A model generated the notes under the pieces. It was not told where the DNA came from, ran no database searches, and saw only the letters and a program-made list of their open reading frames with translations. A stretch of DNA of 64,000 nt, taken from positions 62,001 through 126,000 of the forward strand of contig CAIZGX010000064.1 in NCBI GenBank assembly GCA_903932685.1, read 5' to 3'. This stretch comes from an uncultured Bacteroidota bacterium (GTDB lineage Bacteria > Bacteroidota > Bacteroidia > Flavobacteriales_D > Sanyastnellaceae). Shown one piece after another: positions 13,795 to 23,207 of the stretch (positions are counted from its first letter, which is position 1; every line of letters begins with the position of its first letter). The translations under genes were made by a program, and so were the position numbers.

Positions 13795-14412
13795 TTTCCC
13801 CGCTGTCTTCGCCACCACCTCTTCCAACGTCACTTCCGGAGCCAATTCAACCAAATGAAACGCGCCGTCGCGGATGTCGAAGACACCCAAGTCGGTGACT
13901 ACTTTTTTAATGCAATGAATGCCCGTTAGAGGTAGAGAACACTGTGGCAATAACTTCGAGTTACCAGCCTTGTCGCAATGCTGCATGGCCACAATAATAT
14001 TCTTCGCACTGGCCACCAAATCCATGGCGCCGCCCATGCCTTTCACCATCTTACCCGGAACTTTCCAATTCGCAATGTCGCCATTCTCACTCACTTCCAT
14101 GGCACCCAAAATGGTAAGATCCACCTTCTGCGCTCTAATCATTCCGAAACTCATGGCACTGTCGAAAATGGAAGACCCGTCACGCAACGTCACCGTCTGC
14201 TTCCCTGCGTTAATCAAGTCTGCATCCTCTTCTCCTTCGAATGGAAAAGGTCCCATTCCTAAAATACCGTTCTCACTTTGCAATTCAACTTCCATTCCTT
14301 CCGGAATGTAATTCGCTACCAAAGTAGGAATGCCAATACCTAAATTGACATACGTTCCGTCTTGAACCTCTTGCGCAATGCGCTTCGCTATTCCAATTTT
14401 ATCCCAAGCCAT
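13780..14412 (-). CDS. scoB: 3-oxoacid CoA-transferase subunit B
   Basis: Beta subunit (210 aa) of succinyl-CoA:3-ketoacid CoA-transferase, which activates acetoacetate with CoA from succinyl-CoA. The catalytic Glu is in SENGILGMGPFP (about residue 51). The N-terminal YVNLGIGIPTLVANYIP is the family signature. It lies 2 nt downstream of scoA. The two subunits are separate genes, as usual in bacteria. The end of the gene is embedded in a hairpin repeat. Related butyrate or acetate CoA-transferases are a less likely alternative. Confidence 0.93.
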   Translation of the reverse strand: MAWDKIGIAKRIAQEVQDGTYVNLGIGIPTLVANYIPEGMEVELQSENGILGMGPFPFEGEEDADLINAGKQTVTLRDGSSIFDSAMSFGMIRAQKVDLTILGAMEVSENGDIANWKVPGKMVKGMGGAMDLVASAKNIIVAMQHCDKAGNSKLLPQCSLPLTGIHCIKKVVTDLGVFDIRDGAFHLVELAPEVTLEEVVAKTAGKLLTQ

Positions 14413-14414
14413 AA

Positions 14415-15119
14415 TTATATTCTTTGACGAACAGTACGCTGCTCAATTCTCTTTTCGTAATTCACTCCCTGAAAAATGCGGTGCACATAAATGCCCGGCG
14501 TATGAATATGATCGGGGTCCAACGCTCCAAGCGGAACCAACTCTTCCACCTCTACAATGGTAATTTTTCCGGCCATGGCCATCATCGGATTGAAGTTGCG
14601 CGCCGTTGAACGAAACACCAAGTTACCCATAGCATCGCCCTTCCAAGCCTTCACCAAGGCGAAGTCTGCGTCGAAAGCTTCTTCCATTAAATACTTCTTC
14701 CCCTTGAACTCCCGGACTTCCTTTCCTTCCGCCACCTCTGTTCCTACTCCGGCTGGAGTGAACACCACCGGCATTCCGTATCCAGCTGCCATGCATCGCG
14801 TTGCCAATGTTCCTTGCGGAATCAATTCCACTTCCAACTCACCACTCAACATCTGACGCTCGAATTCGGCATTCTCGCCAACGTATGAGCTAATCATTTT
14901 CTTGACTTGCTTTTGTTGAAGTAACAATCCCAATCCGAAGTCATCTACCCCAGCATTGTTCGAAATGCATGTGATGTCTTTCACACCCATCCTTACCAAT
15001 TCGTTAATGCAATTTTCCGGTATTCCACACAGGCCGAATCCGCCAACCATGAGCGTCATTCCAGAGGTAATGCCTTCACATGCCTCCGCAGCGGAAGCCC
15101 TTACTTTATTAAATCCCAT
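14415..15119 (-). CDS. scoA: 3-oxoacid CoA-transferase subunit A
   Basis: Alpha subunit (234 aa) of the succinyl-CoA:3-ketoacid CoA-transferase. The CoA-transferase family I motif is seen as [15 protein letters not shown] near residues 26-40, with [14 protein letters not shown] following. It ends [12 protein letters not shown] as in homologues. It is cotranscribed with scoB (2-nt gap) and lies 8 nt downstream of the PBP1A gene on the same strand, which may share the transcript. Confidence 0.93.
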   Translation of the reverse strand: MGFNKVRASAAEACEGITSGMTLMVGGFGLCGIPENCINELVRMGVKDITCISNNAGVDDFGLGLLLQQKQVKKMISSYVGENAEFERQMLSGELEVELIPQGTLATRCMAAGYGMPVVFTPAGVGTEVAEGKEVREFKGKKYLMEEAFDADFALVKAWKGDAMGNLVFRSTARNFNPMMAMAGKITIVEVEELVPLGALDPDHIHTPGIYVHRIFQGVNYEKRIEQRTVRQRI

Positions 15120-15127
15120 AGTCTATT

Positions 15128-17524
15128 TTATTCTGGCACGTCGCCGTCAAATTCCAATTCACCGTTGAAGAACTCTTCCATACTAGCGTCTTCGCCATCG
15201 TAGAACAAGTCACCCATTCCACCGCTTGTGCATTGAAAGCGTAACGGATCATATTCCGTGGGCGCTTCGAAATCACCTTTCGATAAGGAAATTCTAGAAT
15301 CCTTGTAAATACTGTTCATGTAATAACCGAATATCGGAAGCCCTGTGTTGGCGCCTTGTCCAAGAGCAGTGCTAGAAAAACGAACCGTCGGATCTTGCGC
15401 ACCTACCCAAACTCCCGTTACCAAATCAGGCGTCATTCCAACGAACCATCCATCTGTATTGTTCTGCGTGGTTCCTGTCTTTCCAGCCAATGGATAAGGA
15501 ATCTTTCCGTACTTCGGATTGGAACGAATGCGTGCTGCTGTTCCGAAATCACACACCCCTTTCATGAGTTTCACTGTTTCATAAGCAATTCCGGGTTCCA
15601 ACGCCTGATCAATAACCGGATCTGCTTCGTAAATTAAATTTCCATTCTTGTCTTCCACACGCATAATGAAGGTAGGCTCTATGTACAAGCCGTGATTGAC
15701 CAAGGAAGCTTGCGCTCCTACCAATTCAAAGACTGAAAGTTCGCATGCTCCTAGCGCTATCGAATAGGCCATTGGAATGTAACTCTTCACACCCATGTGA
15801 CGCATCATAGCAATCACGGGCTCGGGTCCGAAACGCGCAATGAGCGTGGCTGCTATCGAGTTCACGGATCCTGCTAAAGCCTTTGCCATGGTATAAGTTC
15901 CGCCGGCTCCACCCTTCGGACACCAGCGCGTACCATTCGGTAAGTCTATGCATCCAGCACCTGTAATCTGATCGCACGGCTTCATGCCCATGCGCATGGC
16001 CATGGCGTAAATAAATGGCTTGAAGGTAGATCCAACCTGACGCTTCGAAAGAAATACGTTATCGTATTTGAAGTACTTGTAATCAATTCCTCCAACCCAC
16101 GCTTTTACAAATCCATTGCGCGGATCCACAGACATCAGACTCGCATGCAAAATTGTTTTGTGATAAACAATGCTGTCATAAGGTGTCATGGTGGTGTCGC
16201 GATATCCCTTGTGGTTGTATATCGTCATGCGCACAGGCTTGTTGAATTCAGCAAGCACCTCTTCTTCCGTTCGCATATTCCAAACATGACCGCACCCGCC
16301 TGCGTCTTCCTTGCAATGAAAATGTCCGTCTTTGGTTTCGATATACGAAGCAGGTCTTCCGCAATCGGGACACATTTTTCCCGAAAGCTTTTTGTAGCGA
16401 TCACTTGTTGTGATGGCCTTCCTCATTATCGCTTCCTTGTCGCCAGTTGAAATCCCAGAATAAAACGGATATTTATCTTTCGGACGTTGCCTCACATTTC
16501 GAGTAAACGCTGGTTGCAGCTCTTTTCTCAAATGCTCTTCCACGGCGGCTTCCGCATGAATCTGCATGTTCTTATCCAAGGTGGTGTATACCTTTAATCC
16601 GTCTTCGTATATGTTAAAAGCAGTGCCGTCGCCCTTCTTGTATTTCAGCTCGCCGTTAGCATCGCGTGTCTCTAAAATTTCTGTGAGTTTATGTCGAACA
16701 GCTTCGCGGAAATAAGGGGCTTGTCCTTCATCGTGAGAGACACGCGCAAACTTTAATCCTAAGGGTTCCGCTCGATATTTTTCATAATCGGCTTCCGAAA
16801 GTTTTCCGTATTTCACCATTTGCGACATGACTACTTCACGTCTTTTGGTAACCAAAGAATCGCGTTTAATTGGATTAAATAAAGACGAGTTCTTCAACAT
16901 ACCTACCAACATAGCGCCTTGGGGAATCGTAAGCGAATCGGGCGATGTAGAGAAATAGATATTTGCTGCACTCTTCAATCCAACCGCCTGATTCAAGAAG
17001 TCGTACTGATTCAAATACATGGTCAGAATTTCTTCCTTCGTGTACACCCGTTCGAGACGAAGCGCAATTACCCACTCTTGTAATTTCTGTCCAATTCTAG
17101 TGAAGATGGTCACGTCTTCAAAGTCCCGTGTGAACTGTAATTTCGCCAGCTGTTGCGTAATTGTACTTCCTCCTCCGTCTGCTCCTAACGATACTGCAGC
17201 GCGCATTAAACTTCTCACATCAATTCCACTGTGCTGTTTGAAACGCACGTCTTCCGTGGCGAGTAGAGCATCTATAACATGTGGCGGAATTTCTTGAAAG
17301 GTAATGTCTGAGCGATTTTCTTTGTAGAATGAACCAATGGTTGTTCCGTCTGAAGCGTATATCTGAGAGGCCAATCCAATTTTCGGGTTCGCTAATAAAT
17401 CAATGTTTGGAAGTCCGCTTAAAAGAACCGCACCAAGGACAAGCGTAAAAAAAATCCATGGCGACATTCCGAGCCACCAAAGAATCTTAGCATATTTTTT
17501 TTCCTGTTCCGGTGTGTTTTCCAT
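15128..17524 (-). CDS. Class A penicillin-binding protein (PBP1A-like) with a Cys-rich insert
   Basis: A bifunctional peptidoglycan synthase of 798 aa with one N-terminal transmembrane helix (about residues 18-36). The glycosyltransferase domain has EDVRFKQHSGID and GGSTITQQLAKLQ. The transpeptidase has the active-site Ser in GSTFKPF, SVN as the second motif and KTGTT as the third. Unusually, a segment near residues 384-415 between the two domains carries CPDCGRP and later HCKEDAGGCGHVW, a CxxC plus Cx6C arrangement like a zinc ribbon. I do not recall this in standard PBP1A. It is upstream of scoAB. Confidence 0.93.
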   Translation of the reverse strand: MENTPEQEKKYAKILWWLGMSPWIFFTLVLGAVLLSGLPNIDLLANPKIGLASQIYASDGTTIGSFYKENRSDITFQEIPPHVIDALLATEDVRFKQHSGIDVRSLMRAAVSLGADGGGSTITQQLAKLQFTRDFEDVTIFTRIGQKLQEWVIALRLERVYTKEEILTMYLNQYDFLNQAVGLKSAANIYFSTSPDSLTIPQGAMLVGMLKNSSLFNPIKRDSLVTKRREVVMSQMVKYGKLSEADYEKYRAEPLGLKFARVSHDEGQAPYFREAVRHKLTEILETRDANGELKYKKGDGTAFNIYEDGLKVYTTLDKNMQIHAEAAVEEHLRKELQPAFTRNVRQRPKDKYPFYSGISTGDKEAIMRKAITTSDRYKKLSGKMCPDCGRPASYIETKDGHFHCKEDAGGCGHVWNMRTEEEVLAEFNKPVRMTIYNHKGYRDTTMTPYDSIVYHKTILHASLMSVDPRNGFVKAWVGGIDYKYFKYDNVFLSKRQVGSTFKPFIYAMAMRMGMKPCDQITGAGCIDLPNGTRWCPKGGAGGTYTMAKALAGSVNSIAATLIARFGPEPVIAMMRHMGVKSYIPMAYSIALGACELSVFELVGAQASLVNHGLYIEPTFIMRVEDKNGNLIYEADPVIDQALEPGIAYETVKLMKGVCDFGTAARIRSNPKYGKIPYPLAGKTGTTQNNTDGWFVGMTPDLVTGVWVGAQDPTVRFSSTALGQGANTGLPIFGYYMNSIYKDSRISLSKGDFEAPTEYDPLRFQCTSGGMGDLFYDGEDASMEEFFNGELEFDGDVPE

Positions 17525-17580
17525 AGATGTGGTTTAACGCGTTTTTGAGCGTAAAATTTCAACAATCAAAACTAAACTAT

Positions 17581-19386
17581 CTACTGCGCCTTGCCGAAAT
17601 AATTCTTTATTTTTTCAGCTATTTTTTCCCCTACGACTTGTTCAATTTCTTTTTGAGTTGCCGCTTTTATTCGTGCAACCGAAGAAAAATGTTGAAGTAA
17701 TTTCTCAATGGTCTTCGCTCCAACACCTGCAATGTTCTCCAATTCAGAATGAATGGCGCCCTTGCTGCGACGTTGTCTGTGTTTGCTCAATCCGTATCTG
17801 TGCGCTTCATTTCGCAAGTGCTGAATGATCTTCAAACTCTCGCTGCGCTTGTCGAGGTAAATGGGAATACTGTCTCCAGGAAAGAAAATTTCTTCCAACC
17901 GCTTGGCAATTCCAATTACAGCAATCTTTCCACGAAGACCTAACAAATCCAATGATTCCATGGCGGAAGAGAGCTGTCCCTTTCCACCATCAATAATCAA
18001 AAGCTGCGGCAAAGGCTGCTCCTCTTGAAGCAAACGCGCATACCTTCTGTAAATGGCTTCACGCATAGAGGCGAAGTCATCTGGTCCAACAACAGATTGT
18101 ATGTTGAAGATGCGGTAATCTGCCTTACTTGGCTTAGCGTTCTTGAACACCACACATGCACTCACCGGATTGGTTCCTTGAATGTTCGAGTTGTCGAAAC
18201 ACTCAATGTGAACTGGCAATTCAGGAAGGCGCAAATCTTTTTTCATCGTTTCCAAAATGCGTTGCGTGTTGCGCTCGGGGTCAAGGAAAGCGGCACGCTT
18301 GCGTGCTTCCAACAGAAAATGATTCGCGTTTTTTAAGGAAAGTTCAATCAACTTTTTCTTATCGCCTCGCTGCGGAACATGGAGCTCCAATCCAGGAATT
18401 TTTTCGTGTATATCGAAGGGAATAAGCGCAGACTTCGCTTGACTCTTCATGCGCTCGCGAAAGGAACGAATAACGAAAGCCAACACCTCTTCATCAGTCT
18501 CATCAAGCTGTCGAACCACCTCTGCAGTATATACATGTACAATACTTCCGCGCATGATGTGCATGTAATTCGCGTAGATACTTTGCGCATCTGAGGCAAT
18601 GGAAAAGACTTCCACATTGTCAATGTCTGTATTAACAATGGTAGATTTCGCCTGGAAATTTTCCAAGGTTTGAATACGCTCTTTCAACTGCTGAGCTTGT
18701 TCAAATTTTTGATCTGAGGCAAGCAGAAGCATGTCTTTTTTCAAGGTCTTCACAGCCTCTAAATATTCTCCTTTAATAATTCGCTTGATGTGCTGAACGC
18801 CTTGTTGATAGTCTTCTTCACGTTGCTTACCCACACAAGGACCCAAGCAATTTCCCAAATGATATTCCAAACACACCTTGAACTTTTTCGCTTGAATATT
18901 TGCCTTTGAAAGGTTCAACGTGCAGGTTCGAAGGGGGTACAATTCCTTAATTAAATCAAGAATGGAATACAACGATTTTCCTGAAGTGTATGGACCGAAA
19001 TAGGTCGAACCGTCGTTTAAAATTTGACGCGTACTGAACACACGCGGAAAAGGCTCGTTCTTAATCACAATACTCGAGTAAGACTTATCGTCTTTCAACA
19101 AGATGTTGTACCGCGGCTTGAACTTTTTAATGAGCGAGTCTTCCAACAACAACGCGTCCGATTCGGTTTCAACAACCGAATACTTGATGTCGCGAATTTT
19201 CTTGACCATTAACTTGGTCTTGATGCTCTCGTATTTATTCTTGTTGAAATAGCTCGTCACGCGGTTCTTCAACACCTTCGCTTTGCCCACATACAAGATG
19301 GAACCGTTCTCGTCGAAGAACTGGTACACACCTGCCTTTTCAGGCAGGGCTTTTAAAATGCTTTTGATGTGATCGGAAACTTCCAC
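17581..19386 (-). CDS. uvrC: UvrABC excinuclease subunit C
   Basis: Nucleotide-excision-repair nuclease that makes both incisions around a lesion. The N-terminal GIY-YIG domain (GVYQFFDENGSILYVGKAK) is followed by a CxxC-rich stretch (CLEYHLGNCLGPC), the UVR motif near residues 205-240, the RNase H-like domain (ECFDNSNIQGTNPV, LLIIDGGKGQ) and C-terminal helix-hairpin-helix repeats (NIAGVGAKTIEKLL). The track start at 19437 would overlap the divergent epimerase gene. A GTG at 19384-19386 gives MEVSDHIKSILKALPEKAG, which fits the family (601 aa), so GTG is preferred. Confidence 0.94.
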   Translation of the reverse strand: MEVSDHIKSILKALPEKAGVYQFFDENGSILYVGKAKVLKNRVTSYFNKNKYESIKTKLMVKKIRDIKYSVVETESDALLLEDSLIKKFKPRYNILLKDDKSYSSIVIKNEPFPRVFSTRQILNDGSTYFGPYTSGKSLYSILDLIKELYPLRTCTLNLSKANIQAKKFKVCLEYHLGNCLGPCVGKQREEDYQQGVQHIKRIIKGEYLEAVKTLKKDMLLLASDQKFEQAQQLKERIQTLENFQAKSTIVNTDIDNVEVFSIASDAQSIYANYMHIMRGSIVHVYTAEVVRQLDETDEEVLAFVIRSFRERMKSQAKSALIPFDIHEKIPGLELHVPQRGDKKKLIELSLKNANHFLLEARKRAAFLDPERNTQRILETMKKDLRLPELPVHIECFDNSNIQGTNPVSACVVFKNAKPSKADYRIFNIQSVVGPDDFASMREAIYRRYARLLQEEQPLPQLLIIDGGKGQLSSAMESLDLLGLRGKIAVIGIAKRLEEIFFPGDSIPIYLDKRSESLKIIQHLRNEAHRYGLSKHRQRRSKGAIHSELENIAGVGAKTIEKLLQHFSSVARIKAATQKEIEQVVGEKIAEKIKNYFGKAQ

Positions 19387-19415
19387 AACACAAATATCGG
19401 TATATCTTCGCCACA

Positions 19416-20423
19416 ATGAATTTTGTAACAGGGGCAACAGGTTTAATTGGAAGTCATCTTGTTCTTCGATTGGCAGAAGAAGGCATGCCTGTTACCGCAT
19501 TATTTCGAAATGAAAATGGAAAAGCGGAAGTCCTAAATTTGTTTCGTTTCTATGGAAAAGAAAACTTGTTTCAGCAGCTGCTGTGGGTGAAAGGAGATGT
19601 GGAAGATGCCGATGATATGTTCGATTTAACCGAAGGAATGCGCTCTGTCTTTCATTGCGCAGCAATCGTTTCTTACCATAAAAAAGAAGCGTCGCGCATG
19701 ATGGAAGTGAACATTAATGGAACAAAAAACGTGGTGAATGCGTGTATTGAAAATGAAGTGAAACACTTGATTCATGTCAGTTCAATTTCTGCTTTAGGCG
19801 ATTCAAAAGGAGAAGTTATTGATGAAGAAGCGCCGCGCGATTTCAACGATTATCATTCAAATTATTCGAAGGGAAAATATCTTTCTGAACAAGAGGTTTG
19901 GCGTGGAATTCAAGAAGGTCTGAATGCGACCATTTTGAATCCGGGAGTCATCTTCGGTCCGAACAATTGCACTCGCAGTTCGGGAACCATGATTGCTCGT
20001 ATTGAAAAAGGCCTTCCAGCCTTGCCCGCTGGAGGAAGCGGAATTGTTTCAGTCTTAGACGTTGTGGAAGTGATGATTCGCGCAGCGAAACAAGAGCCGA
20101 CCAATGAGCGCTACATTCTGTGCGCAGAGAACATTCGCATGTCGGAACTCTTCACAAAAATTGCCGACGCCCTTCAAGTAAAAATTGGAAAAACCATTGC
20201 GAAGAGGTGGCAGATTGTTTTAGTGTTTTATATGGAAGCGTTGGTGGAGTTGTTTACTGGAAAACGTGCAACAATTACGCGTGAAATTATTCGCAATTAC
20301 GACGAAGTGAAACGATTCGATGGAAGCAAAGCCACGCGTGTGTTCGGATTTGAATATCGCGATACTTTTTCAAGTATTGAAGATACAATAAGGTACTATA
20401 AGGTTCTATCGAAAGGTGCTTAG
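19416..20423 (+). CDS. NAD(P)-dependent epimerase/dehydratase (extended SDR)
   Basis: A 335-aa extended short-chain dehydrogenase. The N-terminus MNFVTGATGLIGSHLVLRL is the Rossmann TGxxGxxG motif. The catalytic Tyr-x-x-x-Lys is YSKGK near residue 151, with the upstream Ser in HVSSISALG. It resembles dihydroflavonol-4-reductase-like and sugar-epimerase proteins; the substrate cannot be assigned. It is divergent from uvrC with about 29 bp between starts. A strong terminator follows 20 bp after the stop. Confidence 0.88.
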   Translation: MNFVTGATGLIGSHLVLRLAEEGMPVTALFRNENGKAEVLNLFRFYGKENLFQQLLWVKGDVEDADDMFDLTEGMRSVFHCAAIVSYHKKEASRMMEVNINGTKNVVNACIENEVKHLIHVSSISALGDSKGEVIDEEAPRDFNDYHSNYSKGKYLSEQEVWRGIQEGLNATILNPGVIFGPNNCTRSSGTMIARIEKGLPALPAGGSGIVSVLDVVEVMIRAAKQEPTNERYILCAENIRMSELFTKIADALQVKIGKTIAKRWQIVLVFYMEALVELFTGKRATITREIIRNYDEVKRFDGSKATRVFGFEYRDTFSSIEDTIRYYKVLSKGA

Positions 20424-20442
20424 CAAGCTGACTAGTAAAGAA

Positions 20443-20475
20443 AAAGCCCCTTCAACAACGTTGAAAGGGCTTCTT
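20443..20475. terminator. Bidirectional intrinsic terminator after the epimerase gene
   Basis: AAGCCCCTTCAAC pairs with GTTGAAAGGGCTT around a short loop, with A-rich and T-rich flanks on both sides. It can serve both the plus-strand epimerase and the small minus-strand transcript at 20508-20561. Confidence 0.85.
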
Positions 20476-20507
20476 AAACCAAACCAAACCTCATTACCTA
20501 AATCGTA

Positions 20508-20561
20508 TTATCTGTCGGCGTAAATCCAAACGCCAAGCTCGATGTTCATGTGCTTTTCCAT
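20508..20561 (-). CDS. 17-codon ORF in a terminator-bounded small transcript
   Basis: Reads MEKHMNIELGVWIYADR and stop. It is too short for the ORF track. Reasons to list it: it lies between two strong terminators, has an ATG after an A-rich leader, and has a terminator about 30 bp after its stop. A TACATTTTTG sequence 25-35 bp upstream of the start resembles a -7 box. The ORF may encode a microprotein or leader peptide, or the transcript may be a small RNA with a chance ORF. I do not recognise the peptide. Confidence 0.4.
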   Translation of the reverse strand: MEKHMNIELGVWIYADR

Positions 20562-20625
20562 AGTCTTTGTTTTTTCTTTTAACAAAAATGTAAAAGACAT
20601 TCCTTCCAAATTTTTCGGATAAAGC

Positions 20626-20658
20626 AAAGGCCCCGATAAACTGATTATCGGGGCCTTT
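20626..20658. terminator. Strong intrinsic terminator hairpin
   Basis: AAAGGCCCCGATAA and TTATCGGGGCCTTT form a 14-bp stem with a short loop, symmetric enough to work in both directions. On the minus strand it would end a transcript coming from 20660-20760. That stretch holds only a 14-codon ORF (20663-20707) that I cannot support; the rest of 20660-20802 shows no other signal. Confidence 0.85.
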
Positions 20659-20802
20659 CAATTCAGAAGTGGTTTTTATTATTCCACAATAAGCCGATTA
20701 GTTGCATTTCTCTGGCGCCCTTTCGAAAGTGTTAAACACTCAACGTTTAAAAAAAACTCGGTTGTAGGAAACTTAAATCATTCGTTAACGTACTTTTCCA
20801 AA

Positions 20803-21642
20803 GTGAAACAAATTACAATACTCCTTTTCCTTGGACTTGCCAACTTAGTTGTTGGACAAGATTTTCGCGCAGCAGCCATTCAGCAATATGCCGAAGGGAA
20901 TTATGATGTCGCCCTGCACAGCATTAATCAATTGGAAAAACTCGAGTCTTGCGATTACTTCATTAAAGCAAATGCACTTCAAAAACTTGGGCAATTTCAA
21001 CAAGCGAGTTTGAACTACAACGAAGCAAAATCAAACGGATGCAAGGACGAATCTCTCTTGCTAAATAACGGAATTTGTGAATACTCGCTTGGTAATTTAA
21101 GCGAGTCAGTTCAATTGTTGAAACTATACGCCCGCGAGCACAAGGCGAATTTTCAAGGACACTATTGGCTAGCTTCGGCGTATTATCTTCAACATAAATA
21201 TTCGAAAAGTCGTCAAGCACTCGAAACCGTTTTTTCGTTGAATGAAAACTATGCTCCTGCGTATTTTCTTGATGCTGCGATTCACCAAAGCAGAAAACAA
21301 TACGGCGCGGCTGCGGAAACTTTTCTCGAGGCATACGCGATAGATAGCACCTTAGAAGAGGCGCACCTGCAAGCGGGGATATCACTTCTCGACTTTCAGA
21401 AGTATGAAGAGGCTTTGACTATCTTCAAGCAAATGGCGAAGCCATCTAGTAAATCCTACATTCAAGCCTTGTATTATGTGGGTGAAACTTCCTACTTGCT
21501 GAAGGAAAACGAAGAGGCCTGTAAATACTGGAAAGCCGCAGCTGAGGCAGGAGATTACGATTCGAAGGAAATTGTTCGTACGTGGTGCGAAAACAAAAAG
21601 ACCCCTATTTTCAAAATACGATCTTCACGATTGAAGTTCTAG
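20803..21642 (+). CDS. Secreted tetratricopeptide-repeat protein
   Basis: A 279-aa protein with a signal peptide (MKQITILLFLGLANLVVGQ) starting at a GTG codon (20803). It has about six TPR units (for example AYFLDAAIHQSRKQYGAAAETFLEAYA). It is probably periplasmic, where TPR proteins act as scaffolds; no partner is indicated. Its stop overlaps the stop of the convergent lipoprotein gene in the sequence CTAG (21639-21642), so there is no room for an intervening terminator. Confidence 0.82.
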   Translation: MKQITILLFLGLANLVVGQDFRAAAIQQYAEGNYDVALHSINQLEKLESCDYFIKANALQKLGQFQQASLNYNEAKSNGCKDESLLLNNGICEYSLGNLSESVQLLKLYAREHKANFQGHYWLASAYYLQHKYSKSRQALETVFSLNENYAPAYFLDAAIHQSRKQYGAAAETFLEAYAIDSTLEEAHLQAGISLLDFQKYEEALTIFKQMAKPSSKSYIQALYYVGETSYLLKENEEACKYWKAAAEAGDYDSKEIVRTWCENKKTPIFKIRSSRLKF

Positions 21643-23207
21643 TTAAGAACCACCTTCACGCTCCAATTGGCGCGCACTTCAATGGGTTTGGCAAAGACGC
21701 TCACTGGTTCGCATCTTATTTTTTTCTGAAGATCGGCAATGTCCCATTGATTATTTCGGTTCACGTCGTGAACCAATCGAACAGTGTACTTACCGGGCTG
21801 AATACCACTAAATACGAGTGTTTCAGAATAGTCGACTTTTCGAACCACTGTTCCTTTTTCATTGCGCAATTCAACAAATTTTTTGAAACTCTTGTCTTCA
21901 ATCAATGGAATAGATAGCTCCAGGTTTCCTAATTTTTCAGGAGAAGCAAATTCGAAATTGCTTTGAAGCGTATCATTGGTGGTGCCGTAGGCAGTTTCCC
22001 AAGCACCCGGCAAAATGCGCATACTTCCCTTTCCAATAAGCTCGCTTGCATTTGCATCTACTTGAATTGCGAAATGAAGCGGTGAATTTGTCTCTGCAAT
22101 GGTACCCGTAGCTTTAATACCTTGAATTGTAACGTCGCATGTGTTTCGCTTCAACACCGCATAAGCGGGAGCTCTTACTAAAATTAATGACTTCGGATCT
22201 TGCTGAATGGCTCCTGAAAATTTGAACTTCTTCAACTTTGCTGACTTTGCTACAAAAACACTTAAGGTATCTGCTGGCTGTTGATTGAAAGAATAAGTTA
22301 CTCCTTCGAAATTGTTGTTCGCAGCTAGACCTTCTCTTCCGCCTAATGCAAAAAACAGGGTGTCGCTGTTGTTCAATGAGCCGTATCTGAAAGGTACACT
22401 CGCTGTTATTGGAGCTAATTTAATTTTTTCAATCATTCCATAGGCGCCAACAATGAAGCCACTCCCAACAGAATCTGTCTTGAACATTTCTTCCGTAATC
22501 TCTTCTACTTTCTTCGGAGAAAAACGTAGGTTCAACGGATAATTATTTTGGGTGGAAAAAGGATTTTCGATGAAATCTCCGATTTCATTTTCATCCCAAA
22601 TTCGGTTTTCATTCAAATCTGAAAAGGCCGCTATGTGGAAATTCGCTTTGGGTAAATAGTTAAAGATAAACTCACCGTTCCCGCTTACCTTTTTTGCGTA
22701 GGCCACCGACCCCATCAAACTATCGGAATACAGAATTACTGTAGCCTTTTCAGGCAATCCACCTTTCTGAGCATCATATACCGCTCCGCTAATTGACGCG
22801 GAATCGAGGGTACTTCCAGTCGAAAAAACAAAATTCAAAGAAGTTTTATTTCCTTCTGTAATATCTGAAACGGCGTTGCCGAATTCTATTGTGTAAGTCG
22901 TGTTCGATTTCAACGTGTCGTTCCACGAAAGCATGGCCATGCGCTTGTTACAGATGAGCGTTGGCGGCTGTTTCAGAGCGGGAGAAATGATAACCTCGTT
23001 CGCAGCACCTGCTTGAACAAACTCATCAAAGTTTAAAACGAGTGTATTTGTAGCGACATTCGTCGCGAAGGAATCTATGCTTTGTGTAAGCAGATTCGGC
23101 GGAGTGACATCCTTCGCTCCTCCGTTCAATCCGCGCACTTGCGCACATCCCACAGCAACGAGAGCGCTTCCGATAACGACATTATTTCGAAAGTTAAAAA
23201 ACTTCAT
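21639..23207 (-). CDS. Ig-like-domain lipoprotein
   Basis: A 522-aa protein with a lipoprotein signal (VIGSALVAVGC, Cys at residue 21), then AQVRGLNGGAKDVTPPNLL, a sequence pattern typical of Bacteroidetes Ig-like (SbsA-type) lipoproteins. The first domain (about 35-130) is the Ig-like fold (TLVLNFDEFVQ). The rest is beta-rich and ends with an EF-like loop, DVNRNNQWDI; another, DLNENRIWDENEIGDF, is in the middle and may bind Ca2+. It is probably on the outer membrane surface. It overlaps the fRMsr gene by 14 bp, which suggests translational coupling. Confidence 0.85.
   Translation of the reverse strand: MKFFNFRNNVVIGSALVAVGCAQVRGLNGGAKDVTPPNLLTQSIDSFATNVATNTLVLNFDEFVQAGAANEVIISPALKQPPTLICNKRMAMLSWNDTLKSNTTYTIEFGNAVSDITEGNKTSLNFVFSTGSTLDSASISGAVYDAQKGGLPEKATVILYSDSLMGSVAYAKKVSGNGEFIFNYLPKANFHIAAFSDLNENRIWDENEIGDFIENPFSTQNNYPLNLRFSPKKVEEITEEMFKTDSVGSGFIVGAYGMIEKIKLAPITASVPFRYGSLNNSDTLFFALGGREGLAANNNFEGVTYSFNQQPADTLSVFVAKSAKLKKFKFSGAIQQDPKSLILVRAPAYAVLKRNTCDVTIQGIKATGTIAETNSPLHFAIQVDANASELIGKGSMRILPGAWETAYGTTNDTLQSNFEFASPEKLGNLELSIPLIEDKSFKKFVELRNEKGTVVRKVDYSETLVFSGIQPGKYTVRLVHDVNRNNQWDIADLQKKIRCEPVSVFAKPIEVRANWSVKVVLN

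Noticed and set aside
13919-14311. 130-aa plus-strand ORF opposite scoB
   Set aside because: Shadow of a highly conserved gene on the other strand.
20663-20707. 14-codon minus-strand ORF (MQLIGLLWNNKNHF)
   Set aside because: Very short, no clear promoter or known peptide; only its position before a terminator favours it.
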